NCBI GenBank assembly: GCA_046483065.1
Contig: JAWODW010000052.1
Location: 37,431 to 101,430 of the forward strand
From: JAWVYT01 sp046483065
Lineage (GTDB): Bacteria > Gemmatimonadota > Gemmatimonadetes > Longimicrobiales > RSA9
Length of the DNA stretch: 64,000 bases
Direction of reading: 5' to 3'
Shown here: positions 24,688 to 32,511 of the stretch, piece after piece
Position numbering within the stretch: the first letter of the stretch is position 1
Layout: the number at the start of each line of letters is the position of its first letter
The notes under the pieces: model-generated
Database searches by the model: none
Told to the model about the DNA's origin: nothing
Seen by the model: only the letters and a program-made list of their open reading frames with translations
Translations under genes and position numbers: made by a program

Positions 24688-26022
24688 TCACCACCGCCAG
24701 TGGATGTCGTCGGGCCGCCCGGCGCCCTCCTCCACCGCCTCCCGGACGAGCACCTGGTCCACGCGGCTGCCGTCCATGTCCACCACCTCCAGGCGGAGGC
24801 CGCCCCAGTTCACTACGTCGGCCCGGGCCACCGCGCCCTCCAGGCGGTCCTTCATGAAGGCGTGCAGCGTGCCGTAGTCGTCGGGGGCCGGTGTCGTCCG
24901 GTCGAAGAAGGCCAGGAACTCGTGGAACGGGATCAGCCCGTCCACGAGCCAGGAGCCGTCGTCGCGCTCCACGATTCCCGGCGCCATGACCCCCCGGACC
25001 GGCGGCACGTCGCCCACGATCCCGGCCAGCACGTCGTTCAGCGTGGCGAGGCCGGCCACGCGCCCGTCGTCGCCGGTGATGATGGCCATGTGGTCGCCCG
25101 ACGTCTGGAACCGCTCCAGGAGCCGGAACACCGGCGTCCACACCGGCAGCACGTGGGGCTGGCGGACCAGTCCTTCCAGCGACGGCGGCTCCCCGGCCGC
25201 CAGCCGCTGGAGCAGGTCCCGGACCATGACGTAGCCCACGGGCGAGTCGATGTCGCCGTCAGCCACAAGGAACCGGGTGTGGCGGATCCCGGAAAGGAGG
25301 AGCGGCCGCCACGACTCGGGGTCCGCCTCGCTGTCCAGCCACGCGATTACGTCACGGGGCGCCATGATGGACTCCACCGTGGCGTCACTCAGCCGGAACA
25401 GCCGCTCCACGATCTGCTGCTCCGTGGCCTCCAACACGCCGGTCTCCGTGGCGTGAGCGATCATCCCCCGGATCTCGTCTTCGGTGATCCCCGCCTCATC
25501 GCGGGGGGTCAGCGGGACCAGACGCAGCACCAGCTCCGTGGAGTGGCTCAGCAGTCGGACCAGCGGCGTCGCCAGCGCGGCCAGCCGCAGCATGGGGCCG
25601 GCCACGGCACGGGCCAGCCGCTCCGGGTCGTGGAGCGCGATCCGCTTCGGCACCAGCTCGCCGATGACCAGCGTGACGTACGTGATGGCCACCACCACCA
25701 GGAGCAACGCCGTCTCGTGGGCGAACCGTTCCGGCACGCCGGCGCCCGCCAGCGCCGGCGTCAGCGTGGCGGCGATCCGCGCGCCGCCGAACGCGCCGGC
25801 CAGCACCGCCACCGACGTGATCCCGACCTGCACCGTGGAGAGGAACCGGTTCGGGCTCTCCGCCAGGTCCAGCGCCCTGCGGGCTCGCTCGTCGCCCTCC
25901 CGGGCCCACTGGTGCAGCCGCGCCTTGCTGGAGCTGACCACACCGATCTCCGCGGCCGCCAGCACGCCGTTGGCCAGCACCAGCACCGTGATGATCAGGA
26001 TCTCGAATAGCGTTTCGATCAT
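24688..26022 (-). CDS. CorC/HlyC (CNNM) family membrane protein with CBS pair
   Basis: A 444-residue protein of the CNNM/CorB-CorC family linked to magnesium homeostasis. Residues about 1-195 form the DUF21 membrane domain (ANGVLAAAEIGVVSSSKARLHQWAREGDERARRALDLAESPNRFLSTVQVGIT, then LVIGELVPKRIALHDPERLA). A CBS pair follows (RDVIAWLDSEADPES to DDGRVAGLATLNDVLAGIVG). The C-terminal CorC/HlyC domain includes DYGTLHAFMKDRLEGAVARADVVNWGGLRLEVVDMDGSRVDQVLV. The ATG at 26022 gives MIETLFEILIITVLVLANG, the standard beginning. It is divergent from topA. Confidence 0.92.
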   Translation of the reverse strand: MIETLFEILIITVLVLANGVLAAAEIGVVSSSKARLHQWAREGDERARRALDLAESPNRFLSTVQVGITSVAVLAGAFGGARIAATLTPALAGAGVPERFAHETALLLVVVAITYVTLVIGELVPKRIALHDPERLARAVAGPMLRLAALATPLVRLLSHSTELVLRLVPLTPRDEAGITEDEIRGMIAHATETGVLEATEQQIVERLFRLSDATVESIMAPRDVIAWLDSEADPESWRPLLLSGIRHTRFLVADGDIDSPVGYVMVRDLLQRLAAGEPPSLEGLVRQPHVLPVWTPVFRLLERFQTSGDHMAIITGDDGRVAGLATLNDVLAGIVGDVPPVRGVMAPGIVERDDGSWLVDGLIPFHEFLAFFDRTTPAPDDYGTLHAFMKDRLEGAVARADVVNWGGLRLEVVDMDGSRVDQVLVREAVEEGAGRPDDIHWRW

Positions 26023-26166
26023 GGCTCCCGGGCTCCGGGGTGGGCTCCGTCCTGCGCACCACGGCAACGATGCCCCGGCGGCGTGTCCCGCGCAATGCGA
26101 CCCCCTGCCACGGGTCGGGGCAGGCTGATAGGTTCCGATCCAACTCGAACCGCAACGAAGCGAAGA

Positions 26167-28452
26167 ATGGCAGCGAACATCCTCATCGTGGAGTCCGCCG
26201 CGAAGGCGCGAACCCTCCAGCGGTACCTCGGCGATGGCTGGAAGGTCCTGGCCACCGGCGGCCACGTCCAGACCCTCCCCGATGACAAGAAGAAGCACGG
26301 GAAGGACGCCTCCAAGGCGTTCTGGGCCAACCGTCCCGGCGAGCTGCCCTCTCCGCCCTGGGTGTGGACCGACCGCGGCGAGGAGGCCGTCCGCAGGATC
26401 GTCGATGAGGCCGGGCCCGACCCCACCTTCTGGATCGCCACCGACCCGGACCGGGAGGGCGAGTTCATCGCCTGGTCGCTCGAGCGCGTGCTCCAGGACC
26501 ACGGCCCCACTCACCGCGTCACCTTCGACGAGGTCACCGAGGAGGCCGTGAAGGACGCTCTCCAGAACCCGCGACCCGTGGATCGGGAGATGGTCGAGAG
26601 CGCTCTGGTCCGGAAGTTCCTCGACCGCCTCGTGGGCTACCGGGCGTCCAAGATGGCCAACTCCGTCCTTTCCGGCCGCGGCAACTCCATGGGGCGCGTA
26701 CAGACGCCCACCCTGGGCTTCGTGGTGGAGCGGGAGCTGGAGCGCGAGGCCCACGTACCCATCCCGTACTTCGAGGTCCACGCCGAGGCCGAGAGCGTCG
26801 ACCTCCAGGTCCGGTTCCACGACCGGGACCACCCCGACGTCTGGCGCGACGACAGCGGGAAGCCGCACCCCACGCGCACCTTCCACCGGGAGCTGGCCGA
26901 AGACGCCCTGGAGGCCCTCGAGGCCGCCGGACGCGTCACCGTGACGCAGGCCGAGTCCAGCACCCGGAAGCGGCGGCCCTTCGCGCCCTTCTCCACCGAC
27001 GCGCTCCTCCAGGCCGGCGGCTCACGCTTCGGCTGGTCGCCCCGGAAGACGTCCGCGCTGGCCTCCATGCTCTACGAGGCCGGCCATATCACCTACATCC
27101 GGACCGACTCCACCCGTCTGGCACGCTCCGCCGTGGAGAAGGTTCGGACCGCCGTCCGCGCTGATTACGGCGAGGACTACCTCGGCGATGGCGCCCGCAC
27201 CAACGTGGCCACGGGCCCCGTACAGGACGCCCACGAGGCCATCCGCCCCACCCGGCTCGAGGTCGCCGAGCCCGCCATCGATGACGCCGACGCCCGCCGC
27301 CTCTACCGCCTGGTCCGGGCCCAGACGCTCGCCAGCCAGATGGCGCCGGCCGTACGGACCAGCGTGAGCCTCGAGGCCGCGTGCGCCGACCTGGACCGCC
27401 CCCTCACCGGCACCGTCAGCTGGCGAACCTTCGCCGGGTGGGAGGCCGCCTACGCCGAGTTCATGGGCGACGTGGCCACGGCCCCGCCCGACGTCCCCCT
27501 CGAGGAGGGCGCCGTGTGGACCCTCGACCCGGCCGGCGACGAGCGCGAGAACCCGCGCCTCATAGAGGACGAGACCCGGCCGCCGGCCCGCTATCGGCCC
27601 CACACCCTCATCCGGGCCATGAAAGACGCCGGCATCGGCCGCCCGTCCACCTACAGCCGCACCGTTGAGAAGCTCGAGGAGCGCGGGTATGTGGAGCTCG
27701 ATGACGGCACCCTGGTCCCCACACAGCGAGGCCGGGCCGTCTGGAGCGACGTGGCACCCCTCTACGCCGAGGAGGCCGACCAGGACCACGCAGAGATCGA
27801 GCTCTTCGACCCCGAGTTCACCGCCCTCATGGAGGAGCGCCTCGACCGCATCGAGCGCGGCGAGGTGCCCGCCCCCGGCAGCTGGGAGGAGTGGCGAGAC
27901 CAGATCCGGGATCTCCACGCCGTGGCCCAGGAGCGCCGCCGCGCCGGTGCCATCCTGCCCGGCCAACTGCACCGCCTGGAGCGTCTCCTGGCCAACGCCC
28001 CCGCCGACCTCGACGTCCCCGACGCGGCGGCGCTGGCCGAGCTCTCACAGAAAGAGGCCCGGGCCCTCATCGACCGCCTCGGCGAGCAGGGCGTGAAGCC
28101 CACGCCCACCGAGAAGCAGATGGCCTACCTCGAGAGCCTGGTGGCCGACCTGGAGCTCGGCGACGACGAGCTCGACGAGCTCACCGGCGTCTCCAGTCTC
28201 GATGAGATCCGGACCAGCGAACAGGCCAGCGCCGCCATCGATGAGCTCCGCCGGCTCCACGACGAGCGCCGGCCCGCCAGCGCCAAGCAGCGTCGCTTCA
28301 TCGAGGACCTCATCGAGGAGGCCGGGATCCCCGAGCAGGAGGCGCTGGCACTCGTGGACGCCGACTCCCTCGACGAGCTGACCGGCGGGAAGGACGGCAC
28401 GGCCAGCGCACTCATCGACGCCCTCCAGCAGCAGGCGGAAGCGAAGGGGTGA
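26167..28452 (+). CDS. topA: DNA topoisomerase I (type IA), C-terminus with two helical repeats
   Basis: A 761-residue type IA topoisomerase that relaxes negatively supercoiled DNA. The TOPRIM domain has ILIVESAAKARTLQRYL and ATDPDREGEFIAW. SMGRVQTPTLGFVVERELE follows, and the active-site Tyr is in ITYIRTDSTRL (about residue 310). DAHEAIRPT and RPSTYSRTVEKLEERGYVE are further family motifs. The C-terminus has no CxxC zinc ribbons. Instead there are two related segments of about 55 residues: KPTPTEKQMAYLESLVADL from about residue 643 and RPASAKQRRFIEDLIEEAG from about 701. Each ends in a helix of the type AIDELRRLH or LIDALQQQ. The ATG at 26167 gives MAANILIVES, the expected start. Confidence 0.93.
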   Translation: MAANILIVESAAKARTLQRYLGDGWKVLATGGHVQTLPDDKKKHGKDASKAFWANRPGELPSPPWVWTDRGEEAVRRIVDEAGPDPTFWIATDPDREGEFIAWSLERVLQDHGPTHRVTFDEVTEEAVKDALQNPRPVDREMVESALVRKFLDRLVGYRASKMANSVLSGRGNSMGRVQTPTLGFVVERELEREAHVPIPYFEVHAEAESVDLQVRFHDRDHPDVWRDDSGKPHPTRTFHRELAEDALEALEAAGRVTVTQAESSTRKRRPFAPFSTDALLQAGGSRFGWSPRKTSALASMLYEAGHITYIRTDSTRLARSAVEKVRTAVRADYGEDYLGDGARTNVATGPVQDAHEAIRPTRLEVAEPAIDDADARRLYRLVRAQTLASQMAPAVRTSVSLEAACADLDRPLTGTVSWRTFAGWEAAYAEFMGDVATAPPDVPLEEGAVWTLDPAGDERENPRLIEDETRPPARYRPHTLIRAMKDAGIGRPSTYSRTVEKLEERGYVELDDGTLVPTQRGRAVWSDVAPLYAEEADQDHAEIELFDPEFTALMEERLDRIERGEVPAPGSWEEWRDQIRDLHAVAQERRRAGAILPGQLHRLERLLANAPADLDVPDAAALAELSQKEARALIDRLGEQGVKPTPTEKQMAYLESLVADLELGDDELDELTGVSSLDEIRTSEQASAAIDELRRLHDERRPASAKQRRFIEDLIEEAGIPEQEALALVDADSLDELTGGKDGTASALIDALQQQAEAKG

Positions 28453-28506
28453 CCGAGCCCGCTGCCTCCTCACGGCACGAAGAGAGCGCCGCCGTCGCCC
28501 CCGAGC

Positions 28507-29037
28507 TCAGCGGCTGAGGGAGTACACGTAGCCCGCCGCCGCGCACGCCTCCGCCTCCGACAGGTTCGCGCCACCCATCGGCGGCATCGGGGCCGGGTAC
28601 CGAACCGGGTCGCTCACGCCCGTGCGTACCACGTCGGCGATCGACGCGTACGTGCCGTCCACGTTCAGCCACTCCCCGTCCGTCAGGTCCGGCCCGAGCT
28701 GAGACCCCGTGGCGTCCCCGCCGTGACAGGTGTAGCAGGCGCCCGCGCCGTCGAACACCTCCCGGCCGCGATCCACAAGCTCACCATCGATGTCCGGGCA
28801 CCCCGGCGCGCTGGCCGACGCCGGCGTCGCTGCCGGTGCCTCCCCCGCTTCCCCACCGCCCATCATCCGGTCGTGCCTCTCCCCCATGCGATCCCCCATG
28901 GGCCGGTCTCCCCGCTCCGCCGGCCCGGGAGCTCGCTCGATCACCGAGCTGTCCGCCGCGTCATCCGGTTCCGACTCGCCACACGCCGTGACGAGTCCGA
29001 CCAGCGCCAGCGCCGTTGCCGTGGTTCTCCACCTCAT
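28507..29037 (-). CDS. Lipoprotein-anchored cytochrome c
   Basis: A 176-residue exported monoheme cytochrome c. The N-terminus MRWRTTATALALVGLVTACGES ends in a lipobox (LVTAC), so it is likely lipid-anchored on the periplasmic side. Residues about 30-80 form a low-complexity linker rich in Asp, Arg, Met, Pro and Ala. The heme motif CYTCH is near residue 105, and PAPMPPMGGANLSEAEA near residue 150 carries the probable Met ligand. The second half is clearly similar to the cytochrome at 2058-2462, including PDLTDGEW and a matching spacing to the Met loop. The upstream region contains an imperfect palindrome GTTGCAC...GCGCAAC. It is convergent with topA. Confidence 0.88.
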   Translation of the reverse strand: MRWRTTATALALVGLVTACGESEPDDAADSSVIERAPGPAERGDRPMGDRMGERHDRMMGGGEAGEAPAATPASASAPGCPDIDGELVDRGREVFDGAGACYTCHGGDATGSQLGPDLTDGEWLNVDGTYASIADVVRTGVSDPVRYPAPMPPMGGANLSEAEACAAAGYVYSLSR

Positions 29038-29105
29038 GCCTGCCTCCTCGTGGGCCTCCTCGTGGCTGTTGCGCGATGAGAGTGCAACGCGCATGCCTGC
29101 TGCAC

Positions 29106-29390
29106 TTACGGCACGCACCACGCCTCCGGCTCCACCGCCACGTCCGGGAACGCCGCGAGCACGGCCCGGTCCCACGGGAGCAGCGGCGCGTCCAGCGCCT
29201 CGGCCACAGCCACGTACTCGCAGTCGTACGCGCTGCAATCGGAGCGGTCGACCCGCTCCAGGACACGGCCGCCGTCGGGAAGGTACTCGCGGCCGCGCAG
29301 CAGCCCATTCGGGGTCGGCCTCGAGCACCGCTTCCGCCGCCGCCGTGTGCTCCCCGTCTATCAGGAGTGTCGAGCACGATCAACAAAGCG
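29106..29390 (-). pseudogene. Decayed VapC-type PIN-domain toxin
   Basis: Three fragments of a PIN-domain protein lie in order on the reverse strand but not in one frame. The first is IVLDT near 29366-29380, the usual PIN N-terminus with the first Asp. Next comes IDGEHTAAAEAVLEADPEWAA in another frame. The last, in a third, is DCSAYDCEYVAVAEALDAPLLPWDRAVLAAFPDVAV, the C-terminal half with the later acidic residues, ending at the TAA at 29106-29108. About 15 bases near the start and roughly half the middle of a normal VapC seem deleted. No antitoxin gene lies next to it. The alignment is by memory of VapC proteins. Confidence 0.6.
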
Positions 29391-29454
29391 GAGAAGAACC
29401 CTTCATGTATCTTATGTCTGAGGGCCACGCAAACGTTGAAGGAGCCAGAAACCC

Positions 29455-29676
29455 ATGATCCGCCGGGACACCCATATCGAAGAGCTGGTCGAGATCTTGC
29501 CCGAGGCCGTCTCCTACCTGATGGAGAAGGGCGTGCAGTGCATTGCCTGCGGCGCGCCGATCTGGGGAACACTGGAAGAGGCCGCCCGCAGCAAGGGCTT
29601 CAGCGACGCGGAGATCGACGCCATGGTGGCCGACCTGCGGGCGCTCGAGGAGAAGGCGGCCACGGAGTCCGGCTGA
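29455..29676 (+). CDS. DUF1858 domain protein
   Basis: A 73-residue soluble protein matching DUF1858. It shows THIEELVEILPEAVSYLMEKGVQCIACGAPIWGTLEEAARSKGFSDAEIDAMVADL, with the CIAC pair near residues 29-32 that may bind a metal or form a disulfide. The family has no firm function but is often found with redox and Fe-S enzymes. The ATG at 29455 follows AAGGAGCCAGAAACCC. It ends 175 bp upstream of the hydrogenase operon, with the CRP-like palindrome between, so it may have its own promoter. Confidence 0.8.
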   Translation: MIRRDTHIEELVEILPEAVSYLMEKGVQCIACGAPIWGTLEEAARSKGFSDAEIDAMVADLRALEEKAATESG

Positions 29677-29707
29677 TCCTCCATCCCGACCGCGCCGCCC
29701 TCGATCC

Positions 29708-29724
29708 TTGACGGGGGTTGTCAA
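29708..29724. promoter_or_regulatory. TTGAC-N7-GTCAA palindrome upstream of hydrogenase
   Basis: TTGAC and GTCAA are arranged as a perfect inverted repeat with a 7-base G-rich spacer, just upstream of the CRP-like site. It could be a second operator for a dimeric regulator, or part of a -35 element. No matching -10 hexamer was found. Confidence 0.35.
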
Positions 29725-29737
29725 CCGCCCCGCTTTG

Positions 29738-29753
29738 TGTGAAATTTTTCACA
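29738..29753. promoter_or_regulatory. Perfect CRP/FNR-family palindrome TGTGA-N6-TCACA
   Basis: TGTGAAATTTTTCACA matches the CRP consensus exactly (TGTGA, six-base AT-only spacer, TCACA). It lies in a short AT-rich island about 100 bp before the hydrogenase start. A CRP- or FNR-family regulator is the natural candidate, giving control by cAMP or by oxygen/redox state. The identity of the regulator is not shown. Confidence 0.65.
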
Positions 29754-29850
29754 AATGGCGCCGGCCTCGACCCGGGACGGGGAGGTCGGTGGGACCGGCG
29801 ACGGGGCACAGGGCACCGGGAACGCCGGGGGCACGGGCGGGAGGAGACTG

Positions 29851-30882
29851 ATGAAGACACTGCGGCTGCCGAAGGACGGTCTGGAGGCGTTCACGGAGGT
29901 GTTGGGCGGGTTCGGGGCGGTTCACGCGCCGTTGCGGACGGACACGGGCCTCGCCTTCGGTCGGCTGGAGCACTGGTCGGACGCCGAGTTGGAGTACACG
30001 CGGACCACGCTGCCGCCGAAGAAATACGTGCTGCCACAGCGGGAGACACTGTTCCGTTACGACCCGGATGCGGGCTACCTGCCGGAGACCGAAGAGCCAC
30101 GGGAGCGGGTCATCCTGCTGGGGGTCCACGTCTGCGATATCTACGGGCTGAACCTGCTGGACAAGGTGTTCCTCGGGGACACGCCGGACCCGTACTACCG
30201 GACCCGGCGGCGGAACGTGGCGGTGGTGGGGATCGACTGCGTGCCGGACGAGCACTGCTTCTGCCGGTCGATGCGGGCGGACATGGTGGACACGGGATTC
30301 GACCTGTTCCTGTGCGACATCGGCGAGCACTACATGGTGGTAGTGGGGACGGCGCTGGGCGACGACATGGTACTGGCGGCGCCGGAGCTGTTCGAGGAGG
30401 TCACGGACGCCGACGTGGAGGGATACAAGCGTCGTTCGTCGGAGAAGGAGCGCGAGCTGCTTCTGAACGTGGACATCCGGGGGCTGGCCGAGCTGTTCGA
30501 CCTGGAGTACGACTCGGCGGTGTGGGAGGAGCTGGGCGAGCGGTGCCTGTCGTGCGGCAAATGCACCATGGTCTGCCCGACCTGCTACTGCTACGACGTG
30601 CGGGACGAGCGTGCGTTCGGCGAGGAGGGGAGCACCCGGCTCCGGGTGTGGGACTCGTGCCTCTTCTCTCAGCACGCGGCGGTGGCCGGGGGTGAGAATT
30701 TCCGGGAGCGGAACGCGGACCGGATCAAGTACCGCTTCTACCACAAGCACCGGGGGTTCGTGGTCGAACACGGCCGCCCGAGCTGTATCGGCTGCGGACG
30801 GTGCATCGTGAGCTGTCCGGCCGGAATCCACGACGTGGACGTCATGAACAAGCTGCGGGGGGTGTCCCATGCAGGCGCGTAG
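29851..30882 (+). CDS. hydB: Group 3b-like NiFe hydrogenase beta subunit (Fe-S)
   Basis: A 343-residue cytoplasmic electron-transfer subunit of the hydBGDA-type sulfhydrogenase. Two cubane motifs are visible: CLSCGKCTMVCPTC (about residue 231) and CIGCGRCIVSCPAG (about residue 311). They sit within the 4Fe-4S dicluster region typical of this subunit. The N-terminal half (VILLGVHVCDIYGLNLLDKVFLGDTPDPYY) is the conserved domain shared with anaerobic sulfite reductase subunit A. The ATG at 29851 has GGAGGAG upstream; a longer frame from 29755 is Gly/Thr-rich noise. Its stop overlaps hydG by 14 bases. The gene order matches Pyrococcus-type NADP-linked hydrogenases. Confidence 0.92.
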   Translation: MKTLRLPKDGLEAFTEVLGGFGAVHAPLRTDTGLAFGRLEHWSDAELEYTRTTLPPKKYVLPQRETLFRYDPDAGYLPETEEPRERVILLGVHVCDIYGLNLLDKVFLGDTPDPYYRTRRRNVAVVGIDCVPDEHCFCRSMRADMVDTGFDLFLCDIGEHYMVVVGTALGDDMVLAAPELFEEVTDADVEGYKRRSSEKERELLLNVDIRGLAELFDLEYDSAVWEELGERCLSCGKCTMVCPTCYCYDVRDERAFGEEGSTRLRVWDSCLFSQHAAVAGGENFRERNADRIKYRFYHKHRGFVVEHGRPSCIGCGRCIVSCPAGIHDVDVMNKLRGVSHAGA

Positions 30883-31750
30883 TCCCGTACCCACCGTCTG
30901 GCGACCGACCGAGCTGTGGCGCGACAACGTCTATCAGCCGCTCCTCGCCCGGATCGTTCGGATCTACAAGATGGTCGAGGACCACTACGTCTTCACGGTC
31001 CGGTTCGAGGATGATGACATCTCGGCCGGATTCAGCCATCGCCCGGGCCAGTTCGTGATGCTGAGCGTGCCGGGGAGCGGCGAGGCGCCGATCTCGATCT
31101 CGTCACCGCCCACGCGCCGGGGCGTGATCGAGCTGTGCGTGCGCCGGACCGGCCGGGTGACGGATGCGCTCTACCGGCTCCGGATGAACGACTACGTGGG
31201 GATCCGGGGTCCGTACGGAAACGGTTACCCGATGGAGGAGCTCTACGACGAGGACCTCCTGCTCGTGGCGGGCGGGCTCGGCATGGCGCCGATCCGGTCG
31301 CTCCTCTGGTTCGCGCTGGACGAGCGGGAGAAGTTCCGCAAGGTGATCCTGATGTACGGAGGTCGGGACCCGGAGAACATGCTCTTCCGCGAGGAGCTGA
31401 CCTCGCTGACCGACCGGGACGACCTGGAGTGTCTCCTCTCGGTGGACCGCGATCCCACGGGCGAGTGGGCCCACCACGTGGGCCGGCTCCCGGAGCTCTT
31501 CGACCAGGTGGAGATCGACTCGAAGCGGACCCACGCGGCCGTGTGCGGGCCGCCGATCGTCTATAAGTACGTCCTCGAGCGCCTCCTCGACCTCGGCTTC
31601 TCCAAGGATCGGATCCTGATGTCGCTGGAGCGGCGGATGAAGTGCGGGATCGGCAAGTGCGGCCACTGCGGGATCGGCGCCAAGTACACGTGCACCGACG
31701 GCCCGATCTTCACCTACTGGGACGCCCTCAACCTGCCGGAGATGATATGA
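30869..31750 (+). CDS. hydG: Group 3b-like hydrogenase gamma subunit (FAD/NAD(P)-binding)
   Basis: A 293-residue flavoprotein reductase that passes electrons between NAD(P)H and the Fe-S subunits. The ferredoxin-reductase FAD domain has RPGQFVMLSVPGSGEAPISISS. The nucleotide-binding domain has LLVAGGLGMAPIRSLLW and HAAVCGPPIVYKYV. The C-terminus has the [2Fe-2S] motif CGIGKCGHCGIG (from about residue 258) and a further Cys in KYTCTDGPIFTYWDA. It overlaps hydB by 14 bases and the small subunit by 4 bases, so the complex is made stoichiometrically. Confidence 0.93.
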   Translation: MQARSPVPTVWRPTELWRDNVYQPLLARIVRIYKMVEDHYVFTVRFEDDDISAGFSHRPGQFVMLSVPGSGEAPISISSPPTRRGVIELCVRRTGRVTDALYRLRMNDYVGIRGPYGNGYPMEELYDEDLLLVAGGLGMAPIRSLLWFALDEREKFRKVILMYGGRDPENMLFREELTSLTDRDDLECLLSVDRDPTGEWAHHVGRLPELFDQVEIDSKRTHAAVCGPPIVYKYVLERLLDLGFSKDRILMSLERRMKCGIGKCGHCGIGAKYTCTDGPIFTYWDALNLPEMI

Positions 31751-32511
31751 GTAACCGTGCCAGGCCGACCGTCGGCATCTTCGGACTGACCGGCTGCGCC
31801 GGAGATCAGCTCGCGATCCTGAACTGCGAGGACGAGCTCCTCGATCTGGTGGACGTGCTGGACGTGCGCGACTTCCTCATGGCGTCATCGGACAACGACG
31901 AAGACGCCCATCTCGACATCGCGCTCGTGGAGGGCGCGGTGCTGAGCGGCCGGGACGAAGCGAAGGTGAAGGCCATCCGTGAGCGGGCGGACACCGTCAT
32001 CGCCCTGGGGACCTGCGCCCTGCACGGCGGCGTGCCGATCATGGACCGGGACCACGACCGCGCCGCCCTGCTCCGGCAGGTCTACGGCGACCTCGGGTCG
32101 AGCTACGACAGCTGCGGGGCGAAGCCGCTGCACGAGGTGATCGAGGTGGACCTCGGGATCCCGGGGTGCCCGATCGAGAAGGACGAGTTCCTTGCGGCCA
32201 TCGCCCATCTGCTGGCCGGCGATCCGCCGCTGGGGCGCGAGTACCCGGTGTGCGCCGAGTGCAAGATGGCCGAGAACGACTGCGTCCTGATCCGCCCTGA
32301 CGCTTTCTGCATGGGGCCCGTCACCGCCGCCGGCTGTGGTGCCCGGTGCCCCGCGCTCCGGGTCGGCTGCGTCGGGTGTCGGGGCCCGGCGGTGGACGCG
32401 AACATGCCAGCGCTGGTAGCTGCATACGAGGAGCGCGGGATGAGCCGGGACGTGATCGAGCGGAAGATGCGGACCTTTGCGGCCGTCGCCACGGAAAGGC
32501 AAGGATCATGA
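31747..32511 (+). CDS. hydD: Group 3b-like NiFe hydrogenase small subunit
   Basis: A 254-residue small (delta) subunit holding the electron-relay [4Fe-4S] clusters. FGLTGCAGDQLAILNCEDELLDL (residues about 12-34) gives the CxGC-like proximal-cluster cysteines. ALGTCALHGGVP supplies the third and DLGIPGCPIEKDEF the fourth. The C-terminal set CAECKMAENDCVL, CGARCPALRVGCVGCRGP serves the medial and distal clusters. There is no Tat signal, so the enzyme is cytoplasmic. Start overlaps hydG (ATGA); stop overlaps the large subunit (ATGA). Confidence 0.93.
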   Translation: MSNRARPTVGIFGLTGCAGDQLAILNCEDELLDLVDVLDVRDFLMASSDNDEDAHLDIALVEGAVLSGRDEAKVKAIRERADTVIALGTCALHGGVPIMDRDHDRAALLRQVYGDLGSSYDSCGAKPLHEVIEVDLGIPGCPIEKDEFLAAIAHLLAGDPPLGREYPVCAECKMAENDCVLIRPDAFCMGPVTAAGCGARCPALRVGCVGCRGPAVDANMPALVAAYEERGMSRDVIERKMRTFAAVATERQGS

